Positions 16,403 to 24,539 of a stretch of 64,000 bases of DNA are shown one piece after another. The notes under the pieces were generated by a model. The model was given only the letters and a program-made list of their open reading frames with translations. It did not search any database and was not told where the DNA came from. A program made the translations under genes and the position numbers. Numbering within the stretch: position 1 is the first letter of the stretch; every line of letters starts with the position of its first letter. The stretch is from SIAF01 sp046152955 (GTDB taxonomy: Bacteria; Planctomycetota; Planctomycetia; Planctomycetales; Planctomycetaceae): NCBI GenBank assembly GCA_046152955.1, contig JBJXGA010000535.1, forward strand, positions 12,326 through 76,325, given 5' to 3'.

Positions 16403-16742
16403 ATGATGGAAATACGCTTCGGTTCGCGGAAGATGCAGAAGCTCTGCAATTCCGCGGTGGAAATGCAGGCCAAGCTCGGGAAGCGCGATGCGAGTCGCCT
16501 GCAGCAGCGGCTGGCCGAGTTGAAAACGGCCGTCACGCTGGAAGACATGCGGCATTTCCATCAGGCCAATTGCCACGAATTGAAACAAGACCGGAAAGGC
16601 CAAATTGCCGTCGATCTCATCCATCCCCGGCGGTTGGTCTTCCTGCCCGATCACGACCCGATTCCGAGAAAGGCGGATGGGGGGGCTGGACTGGGCGAAC
16701 GTCAAACGCATTTTGGTAGTGGAGATCGTCGACTACCACTGA
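16403..16742 (+). pseudogene. HigB/RelE-like toxin, frameshifted in a G7 tract
   Basis: The reading frame from the ATG at 16403 or 16406 encodes a RelE-superfamily HigB-like toxin (MEIRFGSRKMQKLCNSAVEM; HFHQANCHELKQDRKGQIAV; RRLVFLPDHDPIPRKADGG). These toxins cleave mRNA on the ribosome. In known family members the sequence after PRKADGG continues in a short D-W-x-x-V/I...I-L-E-V-V-D-Y-H ending. Here that ending (LDWANVKRILVVEIVDYH, stop at 16740-16742) is present but in the next frame. One extra G in a run of seven (16679-16685) separates the halves. Read without a shift, the frame runs on as an unrelated tail overlapping the antitoxin gene. Options are an inactivating mutation, a homopolymer sequencing error, phase variation or programmed slippage. 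The corrected product would be about 111 residues. AGAGGA lies just before the start. Confidence 0.85.
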
Positions 16743-16851
16743 TCCACACGGAGCGCGCGTCGCGGCCGCGCACGCCATGGGCGGGTTTCCGGCCAGATTG
16801 GGAACGAGGTGAACCAGCGACCGACTGCTGGGATCGTCGGGAGGATTCTTT

Positions 16852-17958
16852 ATGCCGCAAATCAGGAAACACGGGACTCGATTCGCTTACGAGCCGGATT
16901 ATGCCGTTCCACCTGGACATACTCTGCAGGAAACCATCGACGGACTGGGAATCGATCAACGTGAATTGGCAAACAGGGCCGGCCTTTCAGCCAAGCACAT
17001 CAATCAGATCATTAAAGGGGTTGCCGCAATCACTCACGATGTGGCGATTCGTCTCGAACGAGTAACCGGCGTTCCGGCCCGCCTCTGGAATGGCCTGGAG
17101 AGCAACTATCGCGAACAGCGAGCGCGGCTCGATGCACGCCAGCGACTTGAACGGGATTTGAACTGGCTCAGAGACATCCCCACAAAGGAGTTGATCCATC
17201 GGAAAGTCATCAAACCGCAGTCGGACGACCTATCATTGCTGGAAGAGGTACTTCGGTTTTTCGGCGTTGGCGACGTGGATGCGTGGAAGCGCGGATGGAA
17301 AATGTCGCGATTTGCCTTTCGCAAGTCATTGACCGTCAAAGGCAAGGCCGGGGCGTTGGCAACTTGGCTTCGGCTCTGCGAACTGGATGCCGCGAGGATT
17401 GAATGCGAGAAATTCGACAAACGAGAATTCAGGAAGGCGCTGGACACGATTCGCAATTTGACGACGGCGGCGCCCACTAAGTTCGTGAACGTCATGACTT
17501 CGCGTTGTGCTGCGGCTGGGGTGGCCCTGGCATTGGTTCCGGAAATCAAAGGCGCTCCAGTCAGTGGCGCCGCGAAATGGCTGACTCCCACCAAGGCGAT
17601 GATCGGTCTCAATCTCCGCGACAAGTTCAACGACCGGTTTTGGTTTACATTCTTTCACGAATGCGGCCACATTCTGAACGACAGCAAAAAGGAAACGTTT
17701 GTCGATGTTGACTACGCCGACGATCCGCGTGAGCAAAGCGCCAACGAATTCGCATCGGACCTTCTCATTCCCCCTTCCAAGGCAGAGCAATTGCAATGGC
17801 TCCAGACCCGCGCCTCCGTCACGCGGTTTGCCGATTCGATCGGTATTGCTCCTGGAATCGTTGTGGGAAGGTTGCAACGCGAACAAGCGCTGCCCTACAG
17901 CCACTTGAACGGCCTCAAGGTTCGCTTGAAATGGGCAGACGAAGAGGCAAGCTGTTAA
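16852..17958 (+). CDS. HigA-type HTH antitoxin fused to an ImmA/IrrE metallopeptidase domain
   Basis: The product is 368 residues, starting with an ATG at 16852 behind a GGGAGG site. Residues about 22-80 form an XRE/HigA-type helix-turn-helix (TLQETIDGLGIDQRELANRA; GLSAKHINQIIKGVAAITHD). The C-terminal half is an ImmA/IrrE-like zinc metallopeptidase domain, with HECGH at residues 269-273 and a third presumed ligand glutamate in SANEFASDLLIP (E299). HigA antitoxins normally are about 100 residues and lack the peptidase. Longer antitoxins with this fusion are known. The gene starts 109 bp after the frameshifted higB-like toxin, the usual higB-higA order. It probably represses the palindromic site near 16374, and the peptidase domain could cleave itself or a partner; both points are inference. 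Confidence 0.92.
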   Translation: MPQIRKHGTRFAYEPDYAVPPGHTLQETIDGLGIDQRELANRAGLSAKHINQIIKGVAAITHDVAIRLERVTGVPARLWNGLESNYREQRARLDARQRLERDLNWLRDIPTKELIHRKVIKPQSDDLSLLEEVLRFFGVGDVDAWKRGWKMSRFAFRKSLTVKGKAGALATWLRLCELDAARIECEKFDKREFRKALDTIRNLTTAAPTKFVNVMTSRCAAAGVALALVPEIKGAPVSGAAKWLTPTKAMIGLNLRDKFNDRFWFTFFHECGHILNDSKKETFVDVDYADDPREQSANEFASDLLIPPSKAEQLQWLQTRASVTRFADSIGIAPGIVVGRLQREQALPYSHLNGLKVRLKWADEEASC

Positions 17959-18040
17959 ATTGTGGCCAACGCTTGTTGCCCCTGCATCAAATCCAGCCCA
18001 ACCCCTGATGTGTCCCCCTATTCCTGTCCCAACACGACCG

Positions 18041-20542
18041 ATGCGACCTGGTGCTATCACAATTCTGACGCTGTTTCGCCGATTGTTGGCGGTTGTTGCC
18101 GCGAGCACAGTCCTCGGGGCTCTGGCGCACGGAGACGAAACCCTCCCCTGGAGCTTTCGCCCAATCATTCGGCCGCCGCTGGCCGCTACGGAGGGGACGA
18201 TCGACCAGTTACTCGCCGCCAAACTGCGAGAACAGCAGTTGGATTTTTCTCCGGAGGAAGAACGGCGGACGCTGATCCGACGGTTGTTCCTGGTCATGCA
18301 TGGACTCCCTCCCACACCCGACGAGGTGGAACAGTTCCTGGGAGATGCCAGTCCGGACGCGTACGAGCGTTTGGTCGAACGGGTGCTCGCCAGTCCGCGC
18401 TATGGCGAACGGTGGGCGCGGCATTGGCTCGATGTCGTGCGCTTTGCCGAGTCCAATGGCTTCGAAACCAATCGCGTCCGCAAGAACGCCTGGCCCTACC
18501 GCGACTGGGTGATTGCCTCTTTCAACGAGGACAAGCCGTACGACCAGTTCGTGCGGGAACAGATCGCGGGAGACTCCGTGGGAGCGGACGCGGCGACCGG
18601 ATTCCTGGTCGCCGGAGCGTACGACCTGGTGAAAAGTCCGGACATCAATTTGACGTTGATGCAGCGGCAGGACGAGTTGGCCGACATCGTGCATACCACA
18701 GGAACGGCGTTTCTGGGACTGACGCTGGGTTGCGCCCGGTGCCACGATCACAAGTTTGACCCGGTCTCGCAAAAGGACTTTTTTGCCTGGCAGGCGGTGT
18801 TTGCCGGCGTTCAATTTGACCAGCGACCATTGCGGCCCCACCGAAACCCCACCGACGAACAGGACTTGGCGCGCTGGCGCAGCGAATTGGCCAGCGCCAA
18901 TGCCTCATTGGGGGCACTGCGGCTGGCCGCACTGCGGGCCAAAGGGAGCCCGACCGCCACCGCGGCGGAACGGCTGCGTCCCCCCGTCAACGAACGCCTC
19001 AACGAAGAGACTTTTGAACCGATCACGACGCAGGCGATTCGGTTAACGATCCTCAAGACCAATTCCAGCGAACCGTGTCTGGATGAACTCGAAGTCTACG
19101 ACGTCGAAGGTACGAATGTAGCGCTCGCCTCCGCCGGGGGGATTCCCTCCGCCTCCAGCACGCTTCCCGGTTACGAAATCCACAAGCTGGCGCATCTCAA
19201 CGACGGCCGAACCGGCAACGAACGGAGCTGGATTTCTAACGCGTCGGGCACGGGGTGGGTCCGCATCGATTTTCCCGTCCCGCATCGGATCGAACGGATC
19301 GTCTGGGGGCGCGATCGCGCCGGGAAGTTCAAAGACCGGCTGGCGGTGGCTTACCGCATCGAGGCGATGCAGCAGGGAGACTGGCGTGAACTCGCCTCGC
19401 ACGAGGATCGCGAACCATTTGAGTCTGGGGATCCCCTGACGTTCCTCAAGCACCTCTCCGAGGCGGACGCGACGACCGCTCGTCAACGATTGATCCGAAT
19501 CGAGGAACTCCAGGCACGGATCAATTCCGTCACCGTCGGACTTCCCGCCTGGGTGGGCACCTTTTCACAGCCCGAACCGACGTTTCGTTTGCACCGCGGA
19601 GATCCGCAGCAGCGACGGGAAGAAGTTCCTCCCGACGCGCTGGCGATCATGATCAACCTCGGACTTTCCGCTTCATTGGGGCTGACCAGCGATACCCCCG
19701 AGCAATTGCGCCGGATTCGTCTGGCCGAGTGGATGGTTGATCCAAAAAACCCGCTCCCCGCCAGGGTCATCGTCAATCGACTCTGGCATTTCATTTTTGG
19801 AACCGGAATCGTCGAGACTCCCAGTGACTTCGGCGGCAACGGCGCTCCCCCGCTCCACCCGGAGCTTTTGGATTGGCTGGCGGACGAACTGGTACACAGC
19901 GGCTGGTCGCTCAAGCACATGCAGCGCTTGATCCTGCTGTCGCGCGCGTTCCGGCAATCCTCGGCGCCGCGGTCAGAGGGTCTGGCGGTCGATGCCACGG
20001 CGCGGCTGTTGTGGCGTTTTCCACCGCGTCGCCTGGAGGCCGAGGCGATCCGCGATTCGCTGCTCTCCGTTTCCGGGACGCTCGACCCGCGAATGGGAGG
20101 GCCCGGTTTCTTCCTGCAACGGGTCGAAGAGGACAATGTCTTCCGTTACTTTCCCAAAGAGCACGTCGAGTCCGCGGAATTTCGGCGGATGGTCTACCTG
20201 CATCGGATTCGACAGGAACAGGACTCCGTATTTGGCGCGTTCGATTGCCCCAGCGGCAATCAGGTCGTCCCCCGGCGCAGCCGGTCGAACACGCCGCTCC
20301 AGTCGCTCAATTTGTTCAACAGCCCGTTCGTGATGCAGCAGGCGGAGCTGTGGGCCAGGCGTTTAAAGGACGAAGCAGGCTCCGATCCGGCGGAACAAGC
20401 GCGGTGCGCGTTCCGTCATTTGACCTCTCGCGAGCCGGACTCCTGGGAATTGGAAGAGAGTGTGACGCTGATCCGCGAGCAGGGATTGACCCCCTTTTGC
20501 CGCGCTTTATTCAACAGCAGCGAATTTCTGTTCATCCAGTGA
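18041..20542 (+). CDS. Secreted DUF1549/DUF1553 (PSCyt2-PSD1) domain protein
   Basis: This is a phylum-typical exported protein of 833 residues from the ATG at 18041; upstream in-frame starts exist at 18008 and 17960. The N-terminus (RRLLAVVAASTVLGALAHGD) is a signal peptide. The DUF1549 domain covers about residues 55-260 (YGERWARHWLDVVRFAESNG; NEDKPYDQFVREQIAGD) and contains a c-type haem-binding motif CARCH (residues 231-235) in LGCARCHDHKFDPVSQKDFF. A middle discoidin-like beta region (about 330-470) follows. The DUF1553 domain occupies the C-terminal third (RVIVNRLWHFIFGTGIVETP; SDFGGNGAPPLHPELLDWLA; SRSNTPLQSLNLFNSPFVMQ). Function is not established; haem binding suggests electron transfer, and the DUF1501 gene 28 bp downstream is the usual operon partner. 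Confidence 0.95.
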   Translation: MRPGAITILTLFRRLLAVVAASTVLGALAHGDETLPWSFRPIIRPPLAATEGTIDQLLAAKLREQQLDFSPEEERRTLIRRLFLVMHGLPPTPDEVEQFLGDASPDAYERLVERVLASPRYGERWARHWLDVVRFAESNGFETNRVRKNAWPYRDWVIASFNEDKPYDQFVREQIAGDSVGADAATGFLVAGAYDLVKSPDINLTLMQRQDELADIVHTTGTAFLGLTLGCARCHDHKFDPVSQKDFFAWQAVFAGVQFDQRPLRPHRNPTDEQDLARWRSELASANASLGALRLAALRAKGSPTATAAERLRPPVNERLNEETFEPITTQAIRLTILKTNSSEPCLDELEVYDVEGTNVALASAGGIPSASSTLPGYEIHKLAHLNDGRTGNERSWISNASGTGWVRIDFPVPHRIERIVWGRDRAGKFKDRLAVAYRIEAMQQGDWRELASHEDREPFESGDPLTFLKHLSEADATTARQRLIRIEELQARINSVTVGLPAWVGTFSQPEPTFRLHRGDPQQRREEVPPDALAIMINLGLSASLGLTSDTPEQLRRIRLAEWMVDPKNPLPARVIVNRLWHFIFGTGIVETPSDFGGNGAPPLHPELLDWLADELVHSGWSLKHMQRLILLSRAFRQSSAPRSEGLAVDATARLLWRFPPRRLEAEAIRDSLLSVSGTLDPRMGGPGFFLQRVEEDNVFRYFPKEHVESAEFRRMVYLHRIRQEQDSVFGAFDCPSGNQVVPRRSRSNTPLQSLNLFNSPFVMQQAELWARRLKDEAGSDPAEQARCAFRHLTSREPDSWELEESVTLIREQGLTPFCRALFNSSEFLFIQ

Positions 20543-20570
20543 CGAGTCCCGTTTGACGCGAACGCCCAAC

Positions 20571-22043
20571 ATGCACAGCCTGCTCGATCGACGACGGTTT
20601 TTGGGACAAGGGGCGCAGGCCCTGGGAGGGATGGCGCTGGCCGACCTGTTGCGCCGCGACGGACTCCTGGCACGCGAGGGGGCCGGCCCGATTCGTCCGG
20701 TCATCGAGCCGGCCAATCCGAACGCCGCCCGCCCTCCTCATTTCGCGGCCCCAGCCAAACAAGTCCTCATGATCTTCTGCGCCGGAGCATGCAGTCATCT
20801 GGACACATTCGACTACAAGCCGGAACTTATCGCCCGTCATGGCCAGCCACTTCCCAATGGAGACAAGCTGGTGACGTTTCAAGGGGCGCAAGGGGCACTG
20901 ACTCGAAGTCCGTGGGAGTTTCGTCCCCGTGGGGAGTGTGGCAAGATGATTTCCGATCTTGTGCCCCACTTAGGGGCGCTGGCGGACGAGATGTGTTTCA
21001 TCCATTCGCTCACCGGCAAAACCAATACCCACGGACCGGGTGAGAATTTCATGAACACCGGCTTCACGCTGGATGGTTTTCCCAGCGTCGGCGCCTGGAC
21101 CACCTACGCCCTGGGGAGCGACAACGACAACCTCCCCGCCTACGTGGCGATTCCCGATCCGCGCGGCGTGCCGCAGTCCAGCGGAAACTGCTGGAACCCC
21201 GGCTTCCTGCCCGCGGCCTTTCAAGGGACCGATTTCAACGCCACCCGTCCGGTGCGCAATCTGGCCCGCCCGCCGGGAGTGGATGCCAACGAGGACCGGG
21301 CCACCCGCGAATTCCTCGCGCGCCTCAATGCGCACCACCTCCGCAGGTTTCCAGGCGATACCGAATTGGCCGCCCGCATCTCCAGCTACGAACTGGCCGC
21401 GCGGATGCAGTTGTCCGTTCCGGAAGTGAGCGACCTGTCGTCGGAATCGTCGCGGCTTATGGCGCGGTATGGTGCCGACGCCACGGGGGACGCCACGCAG
21501 CGTCTCAAAGCGGGTTACGCCCGCAATTGTGTCCTGGCGCGGAGGCTGATCGAGCAGGGCGTCCGCTTCGTGCAGCTCTTCAACGGCGCCTACCAGGTCG
21601 GGGGAGAGGGGGCCAGCAACTGGGACGGCCACAAGGTGCTCAAGGATCAATACACGATTCATGCCGAGATCTTCGATCAACCAACCGCCGCTCTGCTCTG
21701 GGATCTCCAGCAACGCGGATTGCTGCGCGAGACGCTGGTGGTGTGGTGTACGGAATTTGGCCGGATGCCAACGTTTCAGGCGGGGGCCAGCGGCCGCGAC
21801 CACAATCCCGCCGGATTCACCGGCTGGCTGGCCGGCGCCGGGGTGAAGGCCCCGTTCAGTTATGGCGCGACCGATCCATTGGGCTACAAGTCAGTGGAGA
21901 ACGTCACCACCGTCCATGATTTTCACGCGACGATCCTGCATCTGTTGGGACTGGACCACGAGCGGCTCAGTTTTTATCACAACGGGACGGAACGACGTCT
22001 GACTGATGTCCACGGCGTGGTGATCGACGAGGTTTTAGGCTGA
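20571..22043 (+). CDS. Tat-exported DUF1501 family protein
   Basis: The product is 490 residues from the ATG at 20571; a TTG at 20553 is an in-frame alternative. It opens with a Tat-like signal, LLDRRRFLGQGAQALGGMAL. DUF1501 belongs to the alkaline-phosphatase/sulfatase-like fold group. Family features here are KQVLMIFCAGACSHLDTFDY, IHSLTGKTNTHGPGENFMNT, ARRLIEQGVRFVQLFNGAY, TLVVWCTEFGRMPTFQAG, GRDHNPAGFTGWLAGAGVK and TTVHDFHATILHLLGLDHE. The gene starts 28 bp after the DUF1549/1553 gene and is presumably in the same operon, an arrangement very common in Planctomycetota. Substrate and reaction are not established. It converges tail to tail with the SirB1-type gene (6 bp between stops). Confidence 0.95.
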   Translation: MHSLLDRRRFLGQGAQALGGMALADLLRRDGLLAREGAGPIRPVIEPANPNAARPPHFAAPAKQVLMIFCAGACSHLDTFDYKPELIARHGQPLPNGDKLVTFQGAQGALTRSPWEFRPRGECGKMISDLVPHLGALADEMCFIHSLTGKTNTHGPGENFMNTGFTLDGFPSVGAWTTYALGSDNDNLPAYVAIPDPRGVPQSSGNCWNPGFLPAAFQGTDFNATRPVRNLARPPGVDANEDRATREFLARLNAHHLRRFPGDTELAARISSYELAARMQLSVPEVSDLSSESSRLMARYGADATGDATQRLKAGYARNCVLARRLIEQGVRFVQLFNGAYQVGGEGASNWDGHKVLKDQYTIHAEIFDQPTAALLWDLQQRGLLRETLVVWCTEFGRMPTFQAGASGRDHNPAGFTGWLAGAGVKAPFSYGATDPLGYKSVENVTTVHDFHATILHLLGLDHERLSFYHNGTERRLTDVHGVVIDEVLG

Positions 22044-22049
22044 TCGCCG

Positions 22050-22958
22050 TCAATTCCACTGCGCCATCATTTTCTTGGCTTCCCCCAACTTTTCTTCGAG
22101 TGATTCCCGCTCCTCGTCCGGACATGTTGCTAGACAACTCTCGAGCATGGTCATGGCCGAGCCGGCTTTTCCCACCTGGAGCGAGACCAGCGCCCAATCC
22201 CGGCGCTCATGGTAGTTCCCCGGCCGCAAAGCCAGCAGCCGATGTTGCACCTGCCAGCAGGCGCGCCAGTCCGTCTGCCGCGCAAATAGCGCTTTGAGGT
22301 TGTTCAACATCCGCAGGATGATCGTCCGGTGGCTGACCGGTTCGAGCGCCGCGCGGGCCTCAGCCTCCGACAACCCGGATGACTCTTGAACCCGGTCCAG
22401 GCATTGGCGAAACGTCAACACCTGCCCTCCTGCATACGCATCGACAAACAGCGGCTCGTCGAGCGTGTCGTAGCGGGTCAAAAAATGAATCGGGGCGCCA
22501 ACCCCCAACAGCGACACCCCCGCCCGCTCCGCGACCGCCATGTACAACACCGACAGCGCAATCGGCAGCCCCGTCTTGAGTTCAATCACGCGGTGCAAAT
22601 AGCTGCTGTCCGGCAAGTCATAGCACTCGGCGCGCCCGACCAGCCCCTGCCGTTCCCCCAGCGACTCTCCCAGCACGTGCAACATCGCTTCGTCGCTCGT
22701 CACACGGGCCAGCGGTCCTCGCAGTTCGCCGCCGCGCTCCTCAATCCAACGCAACGTCGGCTGAAAATCCAGTCCCGGATAGGCGTCACGAGCCAATTCC
22801 AGCGCCGCCGTCGGCAGATCAACCTGGTCATGCCGCGTCAACAACTTGAGAAATTCGGTGTCCGCGGAAAAATCAGCGAGAAAATCGTGCAACGGCGTGA
22901 CTCCGGAGCCTGTGTATGGGTTGTCCCAGATTCTAGCCACCCCGCCTCGAGGACACAA
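22050..22958 (-). CDS. SirB1/transglutaminase-like protein with TPR tail
   Basis: This is a 302-residue soluble protein of the SirB1 family (transglutaminase-like core 2 plus tetratricopeptide-like helices). Conserved blocks are YDLPDSSYLHRVIELKTGLP, IALSVLYMAVAERAGVSLLG, VGAPIHFLTRYDTLDEPLFV and DAYAGGQVLTFRQCLDRV. The C-terminal 80 residues (RMLNNLKALFARQTDWRACW; LLALRPGNYHERRDWALVSL) are helical repeats. The canonical Cys of transglutaminases is not obvious; the family is widespread and of unclear biochemical role. The start is uncertain: the longest frame begins with TTG at 22958, and no ATG with a good ribosome-binding site is seen before the conserved region. Confidence 0.88.
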   Translation of the reverse strand: MCPRGGVARIWDNPYTGSGVTPLHDFLADFSADTEFLKLLTRHDQVDLPTAALELARDAYPGLDFQPTLRWIEERGGELRGPLARVTSDEAMLHVLGESLGERQGLVGRAECYDLPDSSYLHRVIELKTGLPIALSVLYMAVAERAGVSLLGVGAPIHFLTRYDTLDEPLFVDAYAGGQVLTFRQCLDRVQESSGLSEAEARAALEPVSHRTIILRMLNNLKALFARQTDWRACWQVQHRLLALRPGNYHERRDWALVSLQVGKAGSAMTMLESCLATCPDEERESLEEKLGEAKKMMAQWN

Positions 22959-23923
22959 ATTCGACCTTCACTGCCGGGTGCCGGGCCCCGTGGCCGACGC
23001 AGCCTGCGTTGGCGACGGACGCTGGCAGCGTCTTCCACGGAAGCACGCCGGGTGCCGGGGTCAGAGCGGCGCCTTCGAGAAAGCGTGTTGGCCGGCCGAC
23101 TATGGCAGGAGAGAGAGCATTGCCGGAGCACCCGATGAGCGATGGCCCCGTCGAGTGGGACAAAGACGTTTGCGGGGCCTGCTGTGCGAGCTGACGGGGC
23201 CAAAGAAAAGTGAACAGGAGCACGCAGAGATCGCCGAGATGGAAGCGGCCTTGGGCCGCTTGGATTCAAAAGGAAGGCAGAACGATTTGGGCAGAACAAT
23301 GCCCGACTGACAGGCCTTGCCACGAACATCGCCTCGGTGGGGCGCACCATGAAGATCAAAGCAACAAGGCGAACAAGCCTATCTCGCAACAAAGCTGATG
23401 CCACGCAAAACCATGATAGTCCTGCCAGCCATTGTTCTGCCTTTTTCCATCCCCTCCCGCTTCCATCTGCGGACTTCAGAATCTCGTCATGTCCGTTGCC
23501 GCTTTGATCGGCTCTACTTCGCGTTGCCGCAATAGCGCTGTGTCTTCGTGTTCAATTCTTCCCTTTTGGTTGCGGCCATTGGCCGCGCTGTGCTCTCCTG
23601 TTCAGACTCCAGTCGCCTCACAAACCGTTTCTCCCCGACCCACGCTGCGCCGACCGGCAACGCACACTTTGCGCGAGGCGTGCTCCCGTCGAGGCAAGCT
23701 CGACGGAGAGCGGTCTTCATTCGTTACTGGTTTGGTAGCAGTCAGGCGGCGCCCCGCTCAGACAAGCTGAGCGGAGGCGGTACGAACTCTTGGACGGGAG
23801 TCAGGAGGTGAGACCAATCAATCGCCTGATTTGCCGTCAACCTGTAACAATCGTGCTGATCGGGAGCCGTTCGCTACTATGACTTCCGTGTTGAACATTC
23901 AATCGATCCCCCAGCCACTTCTG
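22959..23923. other. Long intergenic region rich in hairpins and dispersed repeats
   Basis: Nearly 1 kb has no credible gene; the open frames have no recognisable domain and are full of Arg/Ala/Pro shadows. It contains an 8-bp stem hairpin AAGCGGCC-TTG-GGCCGCTT (23243-23261), a degenerate inverted copy of the dispersed repeat described at 23551, and two oppositely oriented GGCAGAACAATG/CATTGTTCTGCC elements (near 23294 and 23433). It looks like a sink for small repeats between two convergent or decayed genes. Confidence 0.6.
23551..23604 (+). repeat. Dispersed hairpin repeat, copy 1
   Basis: The core reads TTCCCTTTTGGTTGCGGCC, then ATTGGCCGCGCTGTG, then CTCTCCTGTTCAG. GCGGCC and GGCCGC form a hairpin. 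The same element, in either orientation, is found at 29167-29202 and twice at 62173-62272, with a degenerate piece at 23196-23235. Confidence 0.75.
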
Positions 23924-24151
23924 CTACTTTGACCGCTCCTGTAACAGCAGCCATTCCCACAGGTCGTCCAGGGCATAGACGTGATCGGGACAGTCCGCAT
24001 GACCCACACTCGGCAGTTCCTGATAGAGGGGACGACCGCCGGCGTTCGTGATCGCCTCGATCAACTCTCGCGATTGTTGCGCCGCGATCATCCGGTCGGC
24101 CGCGCCGTGGAAGCACCAGCAGGCACTGGAGGAGTCGCTGGTTGCCGGCCG
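23924..24151 (-). pseudogene. C-terminal remnant of an alpha/beta hydrolase (dienelactone-hydrolase-like)
   Basis: In one minus-strand frame, between a TAG at 24152-24154 and a TAG at 23924-23926, about 75 codons encode a recognisable alpha/beta-hydrolase end: CWCFHGAADRMIAAQQSREL, IEAITNAGGRPLYQELPSVG, HADCPDHVYALDDLWEWLLL. This contains the acid-residue loop (FHGAADR) and the catalytic-histidine loop (VGHADC) typical of dienelactone-hydrolase or phospholipase/carboxylesterase-like proteins. No start codon, nucleophile elbow or N-terminal domain is in frame. The DNA upstream to about 24470 is open in another frame, with a weak TIHLTGSN stretch that might derive from the missing nucleophile region. 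I interpret it as a decayed gene; the family is likely, the upstream extent is not clear. Confidence 0.65.
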
Positions 24152-24154
24152 CTA

Positions 24155-24539
24155 GCAGCTTGGCATCCCGATTCGAGAGCCGATGGATGAGATGGAAGTT
24201 TGAGCCCGTGAGGTGGATTGTTTGGATTCCAGGATGCCCCCCAAAATCATTCGGATGCGCGTCCTCCGGCAGTAACCCGTAGTCGTATCCGCTCTCCCCA
24301 ATCAAACCGCCGAGAATCCGTTCATTTCGCCCCAAGGAAAACGGCCGGCCGGAGGCGCATACCAGACGGGCTCGATCCCGATATTTTACTTCATTGCCCA
24401 ATGGCGTGATGGTAGAATTTCTCACAGTAGCGAATTTCAACTCGTCAGCTTTCGAAGTGCCTTCGGCGATCATGCCGGGAACGAAGAGTAAATCCCCGAG
24501 TGGCGACTGCTCCCCTGTTATCTTCCGCGAGAACCGACT
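24155..24539. other. Intergenic or decayed sequence upstream of the WD40 gene
   Basis: This stretch may include degraded 5' parts of the hydrolase remnant; a minus-strand frame remains open to 24473 but shows no coherent domain. No RNA gene, repeat or clear promoter was seen. It must also carry the promoter of the WD40 gene. Confidence 0.4.

Noticed and set aside
16403..17065. A 220-residue protein starting as HigB
   Set aside because: The last 120 residues are out-of-frame reading of the toxin end and the antitoxin gene; the toxin's true ending is in the next frame after the G7 tract.
23877..24473. A 198-codon minus-strand gene
   Set aside because: Only a different frame in this region shows hydrolase similarity; this frame looks like a shifted reading of decayed sequence.
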